Origin: Bacteroidales bacterium UBA2287
Lineage (GTDB): Bacteria > Bacteroidota > Bacteroidia > Bacteroidales > Tenuifilaceae
Length of the DNA: 64,000 nt
NCBI GenBank assembly: GCA_002345675.1
Contig: DDWL01000037.1
Location: forward strand, 1 to 64,000
Direction: 5' to 3'
The position numbers were made by a program, and so were the translations under genes. Below the pieces are notes generated by a model. That model was not told the DNA's origin. It worked only from the letters and a program-made list of their open reading frames with translations, and did no database searches. Positions 8,861 to 17,963 of this stretch are shown piece by piece. Positions within the stretch are counted from its first letter, which is position 1. Each line of letters starts with the position of its first letter.

Positions 8861-10091
8861 CGGAACAGTGCAGGCGCCTGCGTCGAAAAGTGTTGCCCAA
8901 AGGGTCATTGCCATTGCCTCGTTGGTCGATGGCGTTTCGGAACTTTACGGTTGCGGCAATTCCGACGATGTTAGGGCAGCCATTCGTGTTTGTAGGCAGC
9001 TTGGGGCTGTAATTACTGAATTACCTGGTAAACTGGTTATAAAAGGAGGGGTGAAAATCCCAACACAACCACTCAATTGTGGCGAATCGGGTTTGGGAAT
9101 CCGAATGTTCTCGTCAATTGCCGCAACGTTAACCGAACCTGTTGTTTTAACTGGCGAAGGCACTTTGGCCAAAAGGCCAATGGGGCTGGTGGAGCAGTCG
9201 CTAAAAGCAATGGGGGCTACATGTAAAACAACCGATGGGCATTTGCCTATACTTGTAACGGGGCCAATAGTTGGGGGCGAATGCTTTATCGATGGTTCGA
9301 TAAGTTCACAGGTGCTAACGGGAATGCTGATTGCCTCGCCCTTTGCCCAAAACGAATTAGTTATTGAGGTCGAAAATTTACAGAGCAAACCCTATATCGA
9401 CCTTACCATTGAAACCATGAAGGCTTTTGGTGTTGAAGTTGAGAATGACCACTATTTCATTTTTAGGGTGAAGTCGGGTTCGGCTTATTTACCCATAAAA
9501 TATACTGTAGAAGGCGACTGGAGTGGGGCTGCGTTTTTTTTAGTGGCTGGTGCCATTGCGGGTAATGTTAGGGTCGAAAATTTAAACCCAAAGTCGAAAC
9601 AGGCCGATAGGGCAATACTTGAAGTGCTTTTTCATGTAGGAGCAAAGGTGTCGGTTTTCGACAATGCAATTGAAGTACAAAAGCACGAACTGAATGCATT
9701 TCATTTCGATGCAACCAATTGTCCCGACCTATTTCCTCCTCTTGTTGCGCTTGCAGCGCATTGTAATGGCGAGAGCAGAATTTTAGGCGTAAGTCGCCTA
9801 AGGGTAAAGGAGAGCGATAGGGCAGTAACCCTTCAACAGGAATTTGAAAAGTTGGGAGTTGAAATTAAAATTGAAGGCGAGCTAATGCGAATTACGGGTG
9901 GCGAAGTTAAGGGCGGAAAGGTAAACTCTCATGGCGACCATCGAATTGCTATGTCATGCGCAATAGCCAGTTTAACTGGTGAAGGAGATGTTGAAATTGA
10001 AAATGCCGAAGTTGTGGATAAGTCGTACCCAGAGTTTTTTGAGGATTTAAATGCTTTAACCACAAGTAAGTCAGTTACAAAAAATGGTTAG
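8829..10091 (+). CDS. aroA: 3-phosphoshikimate 1-carboxyvinyltransferase (EPSP synthase)
   Basis: Transfers the enolpyruvyl group of PEP to shikimate 3-phosphate. The ATG at 8829 gives 420 aa starting MKKLVKPSAVSGTVQAPASK. APASKSVAQRVIAIASL is the N-terminal active-site block (PGDKS-type Lys). CGESGLGIRMFSS replaces the textbook GNAGTAMR block, RLRVKESDR is the substrate/PEP-contact segment, and GDHRIAMSCAIASL is the C-terminal signature. The diverged GESGLGIRM block sits where glyphosate contacts classical enzymes; whether that alters sensitivity cannot be read from the sequence. It is the last gene of the shikimate run and is followed by a palindromic repeat. Confidence 0.93.
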   Translation: MKKLVKPSAVSGTVQAPASKSVAQRVIAIASLVDGVSELYGCGNSDDVRAAIRVCRQLGAVITELPGKLVIKGGVKIPTQPLNCGESGLGIRMFSSIAATLTEPVVLTGEGTLAKRPMGLVEQSLKAMGATCKTTDGHLPILVTGPIVGGECFIDGSISSQVLTGMLIASPFAQNELVIEVENLQSKPYIDLTIETMKAFGVEVENDHYFIFRVKSGSAYLPIKYTVEGDWSGAAFFLVAGAIAGNVRVENLNPKSKQADRAILEVLFHVGAKVSVFDNAIEVQKHELNAFHFDATNCPDLFPPLVALAAHCNGESRILGVSRLRVKESDRAVTLQQEFEKLGVEIKIEGELMRITGGEVKGGKVNSHGDHRIAMSCAIASLTGEGDVEIENAEVVDKSYPEFFEDLNALTTSKSVTKNG

Positions 10092-10116
10092 CAACTGTTT
10101 TTTATTTTATTATGAC

Positions 10117-10250
10117 AATTGCCATGGGCTTTAGCCCGTGGGCTTAATTTAGAAGAGCATGGCTTTAGCCAAACTTTTCAATCTTTGGGCTAAAGCCCAA
10201 TATTCCTAAACTGATTTTTCCACGGGCTAAAGCCCGTGGCTATTACAATT
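10117..10250. repeat. Palindromic repeat family A, copy 1 (GGGCTAAAGCCC type)
   Basis: This is a REP/REPIN-like element. Two outer palindromes, each CCA(C/T)GGGCT-TTA/AAG-CCCGTGG, flank an inner pair GGCTTTAGCC and GGGCTAAAGCCC. The whole unit begins ACAATTGCCA and ends in the inverse (GGCTATTACAATT), so it can fold into one long hairpin. Related copies lie at 38774-38950 and 63661-63699. Placed right after aroA, it may also serve as a transcription barrier. Confidence 0.85.
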
Positions 10251-10361
10251 AAATCTAATTTAAACAACCTTTAAATTTAGAGAGTAAAATACTAATATTA
10301 TATTCGCTTATCGTTGGTGTATGAGCTAGTAGTTGTTTGATCAAATAAACAAAAAAATGCT

Positions 10362-11858
10362 ATGAAAAAATTTATTAATAAACGATTAGCATTAGTTGTA
10401 CTTGTTATGCTGCTATTTGTACCATTCGTTTATTCAAATGGAGGAGCTTCGGGAGTAGTTGTAAATGGCTCGTCGAAATATATGCTTTGGGCTTTTATTC
10501 TTGGTGGCCTTAGTGCATTATCGCTGGTTTTAGGTTCTATTTTAGGAATTTTATGGCAGCCAAACCCGCGATTAACAGCGGGGTTTACTGCTTTTGGTGC
10601 TGGAGCATTACTTGCAGCGCTAAGCGTTGAGCTTATAGCGCCAACAGTTCAGGAGTTTGTTGGCGATAAAAATGGAGCATTACTAAATGGTACGACTGGA
10701 CATAATTCGTACTTGGAGTTTATTTTTCTCATTGGTGGCTGTATTCTTGGCGGTGTCGCTTTCTTCTTTTTAAACGAAGCGCTTAATAGCAAAGGAGGCT
10801 ATTTACGAAAAGCATCAACTACCATTTCGTACCTAAATCATAAAAAGCGAAACAGGTATAAAATTGCATTAACCCGCTTGTCGAAAATTAAGCTTTTGCG
10901 CTCGATTCCCCCATCGCATATGGATGTGCTTGTTCAGCATTTACGACATACTCACATTCGTGCGGGTAGAACTCTCTTTAAAAAAGGCGATTCATTAACA
11001 AAGTTATACTTAATTGAAAGTGGCGAAGTTGAGACTTTTAGGGATGGCGAGTTGCTTGGCGTACTTAAGGAGGGTAGTTTAGTTGGCGAATCGGCTTTGT
11101 TAACAAACGAACAAGCAACATACAATGCCATTGCACTTACCGATTTAAAACTTTTCGAGTTGTCGTTTAACGATTTTAATGTAATTCACAAATCCTGCCC
11201 CGAGTTACAAACAATAATCGAGACTGAAAGCAAACATGAGTTAATGCACGATATTGCCGCTGGAAATGGCGAAAATAGTCATAAAAACGCACAGGTTTGG
11301 GCTAAAAAGGCTTCGCAACAGCTTCATCGTACATCATACGTGCCAAGCCAAACCGAAATTAACCAGGAAGCAGAAAAGCAGACCTCAGCCCCATTGTCCA
11401 TTTGGCTTGGTATTTTTTTAGATGGCATTCCCGAAAGTTTTGTCATTGGAGCTGGCTTTCTCCTTATACTTTCAGCAAAAGCCTCGCAAGGTGTTGTTGC
11501 GTTTACCGATGTTGTTCCTTACACCCTAATAGCTGGGCTATTCTTGTCGAATTTTCCCGAGGCAATGTCGAGCAGTATTGGAATGAAAAAAATGGGTTGG
11601 AAACCACTTAAAATTTTAACTCTGTGGACTTCCTTAATGCTTATGACTGCCCTTGGGGCAATTTTTGGCTACTACTATGGAGTACGAATTCCAAACTATG
11701 TTGAAATTGGTGTTGAAGGTTTGGCTGCAGGGGCAATGCTAACCATGATTGCGCAAACTATGATTCCCGAAGCGGTACATATTGGTGGAAGTAAAGTTAC
11801 AGGATTAAGTACCCTTGCTGGATATTTGGCAGCCGTTGCTTTTAAGGTTTTTGAGTGA
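10362..11858 (+). CDS. ZIP-like metal transporter with inserted cyclic-nucleotide-binding-like domain
   Basis: Predicted inner-membrane divalent-cation transporter of the ZIP type (498 aa). Three membrane helices lie near residues 8-25, 42-65 and 72-95, and a fourth near 117-138. Residues about 174-280 are a complete cyclic-nucleotide-binding-like beta barrel (FKKGDSLTKLYLIESGEVE, GSLVGESALL) inserted in the long cytoplasmic loop. The second membrane half (about 346-498) carries ZIP-type metal motifs in altered form: LDGIPES (353-359) and LSNFPEA (395-401), instead of the usual HNxPEG forms. The phosphate-binding Arg of true cAMP sensors is replaced (NEQATYNA, Q251), so the ligand may not be a cyclic nucleotide. 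The gene stands alone after a 270-bp gap. Confidence 0.75.
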   Translation: MKKFINKRLALVVLVMLLFVPFVYSNGGASGVVVNGSSKYMLWAFILGGLSALSLVLGSILGILWQPNPRLTAGFTAFGAGALLAALSVELIAPTVQEFVGDKNGALLNGTTGHNSYLEFIFLIGGCILGGVAFFFLNEALNSKGGYLRKASTTISYLNHKKRNRYKIALTRLSKIKLLRSIPPSHMDVLVQHLRHTHIRAGRTLFKKGDSLTKLYLIESGEVETFRDGELLGVLKEGSLVGESALLTNEQATYNAIALTDLKLFELSFNDFNVIHKSCPELQTIIETESKHELMHDIAAGNGENSHKNAQVWAKKASQQLHRTSYVPSQTEINQEAEKQTSAPLSIWLGIFLDGIPESFVIGAGFLLILSAKASQGVVAFTDVVPYTLIAGLFLSNFPEAMSSSIGMKKMGWKPLKILTLWTSLMLMTALGAIFGYYYGVRIPNYVEIGVEGLAAGAMLTMIAQTMIPEAVHIGGSKVTGLSTLAGYLAAVAFKVFE

Positions 11859-11863
11859 TAATT

Positions 11864-12301
11864 TCAAACTTGCTTCACTTCATCCCAGCAGTCCTTGTAC
11901 TTGAAAGATAGTTTATTCCAATAGTCAATGCTATAAAAGGCAATTCGATCAATGGTTCTAACTAGTTCATCGGTTGTAACTCCCTCTACACTCCTGAGGT
12001 GCAAAATATAAATCCATTCGTTTAACTTACAGATTCCGCAACCAAAAAGATTAAAGTTAATTTCAAGCAAATCGATAGCGAATTCCTCTTTTTTGCGGTC
12101 GACCATTTTACTTAGCGGACTAATAACTTGCATATGGTACAGGTCGGGTGTATCGGGGTAGGCAAAAACATCGATCATTACATTTGAGTTTTTGTACGAA
12201 AAATTCCAGCGACTTCCATTTGAGTCAATTACATCATAAGAGTTAATTCCAAAGGATTCGAGCGATTTTTCAATAATGTGAAGCGTTTGGTAAGAAATCA
12301 T
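11864..12301 (-). CDS. YbjN-like small protein
   Basis: 145-aa soluble protein without signal peptide. Its alternating beta/alpha pattern and the closing block LVRTIDRIAFYSIDYWNKL resemble YbjN / type III chaperone-like proteins; I make this assignment from general character only. It is the last gene of the minus-strand accessory block (11.9-18.7 kb) and converges on the ZIP-like gene with 5 bp between stops. It is separated by 79 bp of AT-rich sequence from the next gene upstream, so it may have its own promoter. No catalytic motif is visible. Confidence 0.5.
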   Translation of the reverse strand: MISYQTLHIIEKSLESFGINSYDVIDSNGSRWNFSYKNSNVMIDVFAYPDTPDLYHMQVISPLSKMVDRKKEEFAIDLLEINFNLFGCGICKLNEWIYILHLRSVEGVTTDELVRTIDRIAFYSIDYWNKLSFKYKDCWDEVKQV

Positions 12302-12380
12302 TTTTATGTTTTTTATTTTTATTTACGTCTTTATGCAAACTTTGTTTAGAATTTGATGTTTGAATATGTTTTTTTGTGGT

Positions 12381-12788
12381 TTATTCGCTTTCATTTTTAT
12401 GTTTCCAGCCCCAAGGCTTCATTTTTGGCTGAATGTATTGTGCTTGCATTTTAGTGATTTGCAAAAACTCCATATTGGTTGAAGTACACTTGCCTAAAAT
12501 TTTTTCATTTTTTCTTTCGTCAATCAGAGTGTTTAACCTTTGAATAGAACTATCCCTTTCATCTTTTAATTTTTTTGCAATAAGTATAATTTTTTGAAGG
12601 TCGGGCCACTTATGTGGATGTTTCCTGTCGAATTTAAATTCTTTTTCGATACGGGCAAAAATGCTGCTGTATGTTTCACCTGTTGTTCGAGCAAGTGCCT
12701 CCACACAGCGATGCAGGTGTATCCAAGCATGCGATACATCAGATTTGGTGATTAGCTTATAACAGTAGTTGAATTTGCCCTTTATCAA
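12381..12788 (-). CDS. Hypothetical protein (TTG start), 135 aa
   Basis: I do not recognise a family. The protein is small, basic and probably helical, with no signal peptide and no membrane segment. The frame has a TGA just upstream and no early ATG, so the only reasonable start is the TTG at 12788, 12 bp after the stop of the preceding gene. The N-terminal half (HAWIHLHRCVEALARTTGET) suggests helix packing, and the middle is charged (DERDSSIQRLNTLIDERKN). Position and spacing imply cotranscription with the 12801-13487 gene. Confidence 0.55.
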   Translation of the reverse strand: MIKGKFNYCYKLITKSDVSHAWIHLHRCVEALARTTGETYSSIFARIEKEFKFDRKHPHKWPDLQKIILIAKKLKDERDSSIQRLNTLIDERKNEKILGKCTSTNMEFLQITKMQAQYIQPKMKPWGWKHKNESE

Positions 12789-12800
12789 GCTAATTCAAGT

Positions 12801-13487
12801 TTACTCATCAATCCAGCCATTTTTCAACAGTAATTCGAATTTACTGGATAAAAGGTTGAAGCCCTGTTCGTTTTTTAGTGAATAAATATCCCAATTCAAC
12901 GAAATCAACAACGACCATGCTTTGCTATAAGGTTCACGACTAAAATTTAACTCCATTGGTGGAAACAAAAAAGTTTTTTTCAATGGTGCTTCGAACCATT
13001 CCTCTGAAAAACACGGATATTCAATTGCGCTGTGAATTTGATTCTCTTTTTCGAGGAAAAACATTTTTGTTTCATTCTTTTCAGGCAGTCGGAATAAGCC
13101 CGACTGAAAGGACAAATGTGATAGTCCAGTTAGCGTTTCAGAATCGTGATTCTCATTGTTTTTTTCAAGTACAAAAGCAAATACGGATTCAATATCAATT
13201 CTTTCGGAGATAATCTCTTTTGAATTCGTCCAAATGGGAGAGAAGTAAATATGAGGATGTTCGGTTTTCAAAACGAAAGCCTCAAATTCCTTTTTTGTCA
13301 AAACAAGTTGGGTTTTGGGGTCGAATTTCTCGAAGCAGAGTTCTACTCCGTATGGCATAAAAAAGCTATTAGCAAGTTCAAAAAAAGAGAATACTATGTG
13401 TTTTTGGGTTTCAATAAATGAGAATTCTTCATTGATAAACAAAAACTTAAACTGCCCATAGGACAAATTTCCTTCAATAAACCTCAT
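12801..13487 (-). CDS. Hypothetical protein, 228 aa
   Basis: No family recognised. Cytoplasmic by appearance: no signal peptide or hydrophobic helix, rich in Phe and Glu, ending LLLKNGWIDE. The start ATG at 13487 lies 5 bp downstream of the stop of the FISUMP gene at 13493-14107, so the two are very probably cotranscribed and translationally linked. Its composition (acidic, aromatic, about 230 aa) would suit a binding or immunity-type protein, but nothing in the sequence proves that. Confidence 0.6.
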   Translation of the reverse strand: MRFIEGNLSYGQFKFLFINEEFSFIETQKHIVFSFFELANSFFMPYGVELCFEKFDPKTQLVLTKKEFEAFVLKTEHPHIYFSPIWTNSKEIISERIDIESVFAFVLEKNNENHDSETLTGLSHLSFQSGLFRLPEKNETKMFFLEKENQIHSAIEYPCFSEEWFEAPLKKTFLFPPMELNFSREPYSKAWSLLISLNWDIYSLKNEQGFNLLSSKFELLLKNGWIDE

Positions 13488-13492
13488 GTTTT

Positions 13493-14107
13493 TTATGTTT
13501 TAATACACCTTACAGGCATTCCCAATCGTTTCTCAGTAGTATCAATCATCACACGGTTTGAGAAGTAGTACATGTAAGCAATCCTGCCCCAGCCACTGTA
13601 AAAATCTGCTGTGTTGGAGGCCCAAAAGTAGGCATCGCTTCCAAAACCAAAAAACTCTGCAATTAGCTGTGTTTTAAGTAAAGCTCCCATGGGTTTGGCA
13701 TTGAAGTTAAATGTGTCCAATCCATTTCCAATTTCGGAGGGGACTATCTCTATAGGTTTAGGGGCATTTTTGGGTTCTACCCAGCCGTTGGTTGATTTTA
13801 AGTGTTTTGCAGCAATGGTTTCTCCGCCGCAAAAATCAAACAATTCACGCCAATCGCTTTCAGAGGGAATGCTAAACCCTTTGGGACAAATTCTACTACT
13901 ATCATTAATGGCAAACCAGTTGTAAAGCATTCCTTTTTCAGGATTGTTGTCGTAGAATATGCAAGCAGGTTCTTTGTGTCTTCCAGCTTTTAGGAAATCG
14001 CCAGTATTCTCAAAGAATGGTATAGCATCGCCATTGCGAAATGTTTTAACCGCAAGGTTTGCTATCATCCATATTTGATTGCCTATTTTTGCTGTAGGAA
14101 TGCTCAT
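13493..14107 (-). CDS. Leaderless FISUMP-domain protein
   Basis: The whole 204-aa protein is one FISUMP domain (Fibrobacter succinogenes major paralogous domain), a C-type-lectin-like fold. Visible family blocks are KIGNQIWMIANLAVKTFRNG at the start, LYNWFAINDSSRICPKGFSI, SESDWREL, STNGWVEP and the terminal MPVRCIKT. Family members are normally exported lipoproteins; here the domain starts at residue 5 and no signal peptide precedes it, so the protein should stay in the cytoplasm. The next gene upstream ends 12 bp before this start. Function unknown. Confidence 0.85.
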   Translation of the reverse strand: MSIPTAKIGNQIWMIANLAVKTFRNGDAIPFFENTGDFLKAGRHKEPACIFYDNNPEKGMLYNWFAINDSSRICPKGFSIPSESDWRELFDFCGGETIAAKHLKSTNGWVEPKNAPKPIEIVPSEIGNGLDTFNFNAKPMGALLKTQLIAEFFGFGSDAYFWASNTADFYSGWGRIAYMYYFSNRVMIDTTEKRLGMPVRCIKT

Positions 14108-14119
14108 AAAATAAGTGTA

Positions 14120-14980
14120 TTACACATTTTTATTGATTTCATTAATTTGGTTGTCAATAAAATCAGCCCACCATTCCCGGTTATCGAACGGTGGTGTTTG
14201 TTCATCTATAACGCACCTCCCCATTTTAAATATCTCTATAGCTTCGGGGTGTCGATTTTGTTCTTTAAGGAAAATACCATACTGCACAAAGGTGTTAATA
14301 TTATTCCCCTTAACTGCCTTTTTAAAGCAGGATTCAACCTCTTTGGGCTTATTGAGTTCCTTGTAATACATTGCCTTATCGGCCCAGTAATTGGGGGTTG
14401 AAATAAATTTCCACCCATATTCGTCGGAAAGGGATTTCTTTTGCACTGCGCTTAGGAAGAAGATAAAACAGGGGCCGTAAGGGTCAATAATAAATTCGAA
14501 GGAATTTGAAGAATGTCGTATGGATTCGTTTACCTCTTCGAGAAAATTAAGCATTAAGGCCCAGCCATCGGCACAAAAAACCAGTTCGGTTTTTATGTTA
14601 TTTAATGCGTAATTAATTGCAATCCGCTTGTCTCGGCCATCGCAATAGCCACATTCATTTAGCGTAATATTTTTGGGAGTGAAAAGACCTTTGGAAATTC
14701 GTTGAAGTTGGTTAATAACCTCGTAGTATAGTTCTGGTCTGAACTCATCCGATAAGTCGTAGCCTGAACTATCCTCTACAAACCAGGCAATGCTTTTGTC
14801 GTAACTTAAAAGAATGGGTTCAAACAATGGCTCGTGTTGCAAATTCGAAATATTACCAAAATAGGATGATTCGGACTCGGCAATAATCCTTTCGGCAACG
14901 ATGTTGCTTTCTTCATCAATGCATTCAAAGAAACCGAGTTTTCGGAATTGTTCTATTTTGGAAATTAACTTCGTATTCAT
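14120..14980 (-). CDS. Hypothetical protein with C-terminal TPR-like repeats, 286 aa
   Basis: No family recognised for residues 1-190, which are soluble and acidic. Residues about 200-265 contain two TPR-like helix pairs (ADKAMYYKELNKPKEVESCF and FVQYGIFLKEQNRHPEAIEI), which usually mediate protein contacts. No signal peptide. It belongs to the minus-strand accessory block, 12 bp upstream of the FISUMP gene and 57 bp after the 171-aa gene. The TPR content is shared with the 475-aa gene of the same block, hinting that the proteins act as partners. Confidence 0.6.
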   Translation of the reverse strand: MNTKLISKIEQFRKLGFFECIDEESNIVAERIIAESESSYFGNISNLQHEPLFEPILLSYDKSIAWFVEDSSGYDLSDEFRPELYYEVINQLQRISKGLFTPKNITLNECGYCDGRDKRIAINYALNNIKTELVFCADGWALMLNFLEEVNESIRHSSNSFEFIIDPYGPCFIFFLSAVQKKSLSDEYGWKFISTPNYWADKAMYYKELNKPKEVESCFKKAVKGNNINTFVQYGIFLKEQNRHPEAIEIFKMGRCVIDEQTPPFDNREWWADFIDNQINEINKNV

Positions 14981-15037
14981 AATTTGTTTTCTCGTATTTT
15001 AATTCATAAAAAACCTAATTGATTTACGACCTATCCC

Positions 15038-15553
15038 TTAAAGCCAATATTTACTCTTAAATGCATTTTCATGCTTGAGTTTATATCTTTCCCTTATTTC
15101 GAGAATCCCAGTTTCCGCAATTACTTTTTTTGCGTTGTTGATAAAAGTTTCTAAATCGCTTAAGTTCACAAAAGTGTTTCCCTTGGTCTGTTTTGATGAA
15201 AGCAACTGAAGCATCGAATCTAAAAAGGTTGTGGCTAAATTGTCGGGGTTGTAAGTGTTTGTTCCGCTCAGTAGTAGTGGCTTTAACTCGGGAGTTTGCC
15301 ACCAAAAATGGGTAATATTTCCTTCCTTGTCGATAGTTAAAAAAGGGAGTTTTTTGAAGAAGTCTGAAAGAAAATCATTTTCGCTTAGATCCTCATTTTC
15401 GAGATTAACACAGCAGTGAAAATGCCATACGTAAGGCTCTACCTCAAAATCAAAAGCAGCAAGCTCGTCATCCATAAAATCTTTCCAATAATCCATTGGA
15501 ATGTTGAATTCAGATGCGGCTATTCCATCAAATAGCGAAAATTTTGTTTTCAT
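15038..15553 (-). CDS. Hypothetical protein, 171 aa
   Basis: No family recognised. Soluble and acidic, with a Trp/His-rich segment (VEPYVWHFHCCVNLE) and a helical C-terminus (FINNAKKVIAETGILEIRER). It has no signal peptide. Its ATG overlaps the stop of the 475-aa gene upstream (4-bp ATGA overlap at 15550-15553), so the two proteins are translationally coupled and probably work together. Confidence 0.62.
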   Translation of the reverse strand: MKTKFSLFDGIAASEFNIPMDYWKDFMDDELAAFDFEVEPYVWHFHCCVNLENEDLSENDFLSDFFKKLPFLTIDKEGNITHFWWQTPELKPLLLSGTNTYNPDNLATTFLDSMLQLLSSKQTKGNTFVNLSDLETFINNAKKVIAETGILEIRERYKLKHENAFKSKYWL

Positions 15554-16977
15554 TTACCCAATTTTTGTAAAATAGCATTGAGAAGTTCTTGTTTGCTTTC
15601 GGAGTCGGAAAATTCTATAGACTTAGTTATATCCATCAAAGCCAAATCGTATTTTTCCATAGCGTCATAAATTTCCGCTCTTGTGTGGTATAATTCGGGG
15701 GCATCGTCATACTCTAAAATGGCATTGTTGGCAACATCCAATGCCTCCTCATACCGCTCAAGTAAAAAGAGGTAATAGGCTTTGTTGTTGAGTACAGCCA
15801 TTTTATCGTAAACCAAAAAAGTTTTTTTATTCAACTCTTCAACCAATTGGAGCTGGATATCAATTTTTTCAATGGCTTCCTCGTAAAAACCTTGGGACTC
15901 CAATTCAACTATTTCATAGGTTAGCTCATTAATTTTTTCATTCTCCTCGGCATATTCTGTTTCGTGAGCAAATTCAACATTTTCGCCAAGCGAAATATGA
16001 ACCATATCGGCAGCTAAATCAATTATATATTCTGGGTTTTTTGTGTTGTTTCTAACCAACTCTACGCTTGTTGATAGGGTTATAAATGAGCCTGCTCCAG
16101 TTAAAATGTATTTCGAGAATAAGGTGTATAAATCATGATAAAAACCTTCGAGGGTGCTGTTTAAAAAAGGATTATCAAATTTTCCTGAGTTATTAAATAG
16201 TTGCTTCAAGATGTTTGATGCCAGGTTGGCAAATGTAGAACTACTGATTTCTCCGCTCTTTAAAAAATTGGCAGTTTCTTTTTTTAGTTCCAGCGAGAGG
16301 TATTTATAGTAGTGAATATCATCGAAAATAAAAAAATCGGTAACCAAACACACTGGCTGATCGTTGGCGTCGAAACCGAAATAGGAAGGGAAATGGTTTT
16401 GATTTCCGATGTCGAACAATATGACATTATTCGCAAATTCTTCGGAAGGATAATAGTTTAAAAAGTCAAACTGGTCATTCTCGTCCATTAGCAATTCGAT
16501 GTGATGGTTGTAGAAATTAAAGTCTGCTCCGTTTGAAGTGCATAATTCATCACTTCTTTTGGAATATAATTCTGCTGCTTTTTCGTCTTTGAAGCATCCC
16601 ATTCCTGAAACGGTAGGGTACCCTATATAATCTAAATCGTCAAAATTTTCTGTGCTTTGGCCTGATGATACTGCCATTTTCCAGTATTTCACAGGTCGGT
16701 TGGTAAATTGAACCACGGCAAAGCAAGGAGGAATATCAGGCAAGCCCTGCTGGTTAGTGTTTTTATTGTTTGTATAGTAAAGTTCGGTAGTAAACTCACC
16801 ATTGGGAACTTTTTCTTCCAAGGGTACGCTAGAATTATAGTAATGCAAAGGATCGCATACTACAATACTGTTGGTGCCGACGTGAAGTTTACCAATCTCG
16901 ACAATATCGGAAATTTCAGGATGATTTAGCTGCTCTTCCTTTGGCAAACGAAGTATTAATTCAAATAGATGTTTCAT
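15550..16977 (-). CDS. DUF4241-like N-terminal domain with C-terminal TPR domain, 475 aa
   Basis: Residues about 25-250 look like DUF4241: SIVVCDPLHYYNSSVPLEEK followed by VPNGEFTTELYY and a later GMGCFKDEKAA segment. That domain is known mostly from uncharacterised bacterial proteins. Residues about 350-470 form TPR-like repeats (KAYYLFLLERYEEALDVANN, LYHTRAEIYDAMEKYDLALM). There is no signal peptide or membrane segment. It is the largest gene of the accessory block and overlaps the 171-aa gene by 4 bp. The DUF4241 call rests on the VCDP...VPxG pattern. Confidence 0.62.
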   Translation of the reverse strand: MKHLFELILRLPKEEQLNHPEISDIVEIGKLHVGTNSIVVCDPLHYYNSSVPLEEKVPNGEFTTELYYTNNKNTNQQGLPDIPPCFAVVQFTNRPVKYWKMAVSSGQSTENFDDLDYIGYPTVSGMGCFKDEKAAELYSKRSDELCTSNGADFNFYNHHIELLMDENDQFDFLNYYPSEEFANNVILFDIGNQNHFPSYFGFDANDQPVCLVTDFFIFDDIHYYKYLSLELKKETANFLKSGEISSSTFANLASNILKQLFNNSGKFDNPFLNSTLEGFYHDLYTLFSKYILTGAGSFITLSTSVELVRNNTKNPEYIIDLAADMVHISLGENVEFAHETEYAEENEKINELTYEIVELESQGFYEEAIEKIDIQLQLVEELNKKTFLVYDKMAVLNNKAYYLFLLERYEEALDVANNAILEYDDAPELYHTRAEIYDAMEKYDLALMDITKSIEFSDSESKQELLNAILQKLGK

Positions 16978-17041
16978 GGTTTTCAGGTTTGAATTTATGA
17001 TGAAAACTGTTTTATTATAGTATCCAAATTGATGTTTTTAG

Positions 17042-17365
17042 TTATATTGTCCGCACAGCACGCACATAAGCAGTTTTATTTTTATGAAAGCCATAGTCGT
17101 TGGTTCCGTAACCGAAGTGAAGTGTCCAAGCACGTAATGAGCTAGTTTCTATATTGCTCCAATAGTAGTTCGATTTAAGATTTCCTTTCCCTTTTTGAAA
17201 CAACTCTGAATGCATAAGTTCTAATTCGCTTTTCGTAGGTAATCGCCATCCATTTCCTAGCTCCTCACACATTATCATAGCTTTATTCCAATCCATTTGA
17301 GTTTCAAAGTCATTTTGCGCAACTTCGAAACGTTTGCCAGATGTCGGATGCATTATTTCGTGCAT
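17042..17365 (-). CDS. Leaderless DUF1566 (Lcl-type) protein, 107 aa
   Basis: A minimal DUF1566/Lcl domain, another C-type-lectin-like fold. Family blocks are WRLPTKSELELMH, SNYYWSNIE, AWTLHFGYG and the closing YVRAVRTI. DUF1566 proteins are usually exported; this one has no signal peptide and consists of the domain alone. It lies in the same strand and block as two FISUMP proteins of related fold. A gap of 64 bp separates it from the 475-aa gene, and about 95 bp of AT-rich sequence lies upstream. Confidence 0.8.
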   Translation of the reverse strand: MHEIMHPTSGKRFEVAQNDFETQMDWNKAMIMCEELGNGWRLPTKSELELMHSELFQKGKGNLKSNYYWSNIETSSLRAWTLHFGYGTNDYGFHKNKTAYVRAVRTI

Positions 17366-17460
17366 ATTAGCATAATTGTGTTTATATATTGCGTAATGGA
17401 CTTTCCCTTAATTAAATGGACTAAACATGAGGTCATTTTATTTTAACAAATATGACATCT

Positions 17461-17919
17461 TCATTGAGGAATAATAAATTTATTACTATTAATGTTGTTG
17501 TCGCTAATCTCCTCCAATATCTGTCCCTGACTTTCCCACATCAGACTCATTTTGTTCTTCAGCAAATCCGTAATTAGTTCACAGCAATTATCAACAGACA
17601 AACTGTTTTGTTTTAAAATGAGTAAATCAAGCGACTTATCGAGTTCATTGTCATCTTTAAAATCAAAGCCAAATTCCACATACTTTTTTTGAACTTTATT
17701 GTTAATGAGCAATGAGATATGATGGTTGGAATTCAAGCCCGTATAAAAGATATTTGGATATGAGACAATAATCAATCGCGAATCATCTTCCAAAACCATT
17801 TCTTGTCCAATTTTTTGCTTATAATTCTCTTCCCAACTACCATAAGTCAATCTCCATCAGGCATAGGAGAGTTTTGTATATAGGTTTTCGGAAAATTTTA
17901 GTGTTGGGTTCAAATCCAT
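17461..17919 (-). pseudogene. Hypothetical gene interrupted by an in-frame TGA (or TTG-started 129-aa protein)
   Basis: From the ATG at 17919 the frame reads MDLNPTLKFSENLYTKLSYA, meets TGA at 17857-17859 and continues in the same frame as WRLTYGSWEENYKQKIG for 129 residues after the TTG at 17850. Both parts read like protein, so a single C/T-type substitution or a sequence error probably created the stop. Alternatively only the 129-aa protein from the TTG is made. No family recognised: acidic, soluble, no signal peptide. It lies between the DUF1566 and the second FISUMP gene. Confidence 0.5.
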
Positions 17920-17963
17920 TTTTTATGTGTTAATGTTAATTCGGACAATTATTATCAGCTATC

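Noticed and set aside
17901..17919. tRNA T-arm-like string GGGTTCAAATCC
   Set aside because: No matching acceptor, D or anticodon arms are found around it, and it is the start of the interrupted gene.
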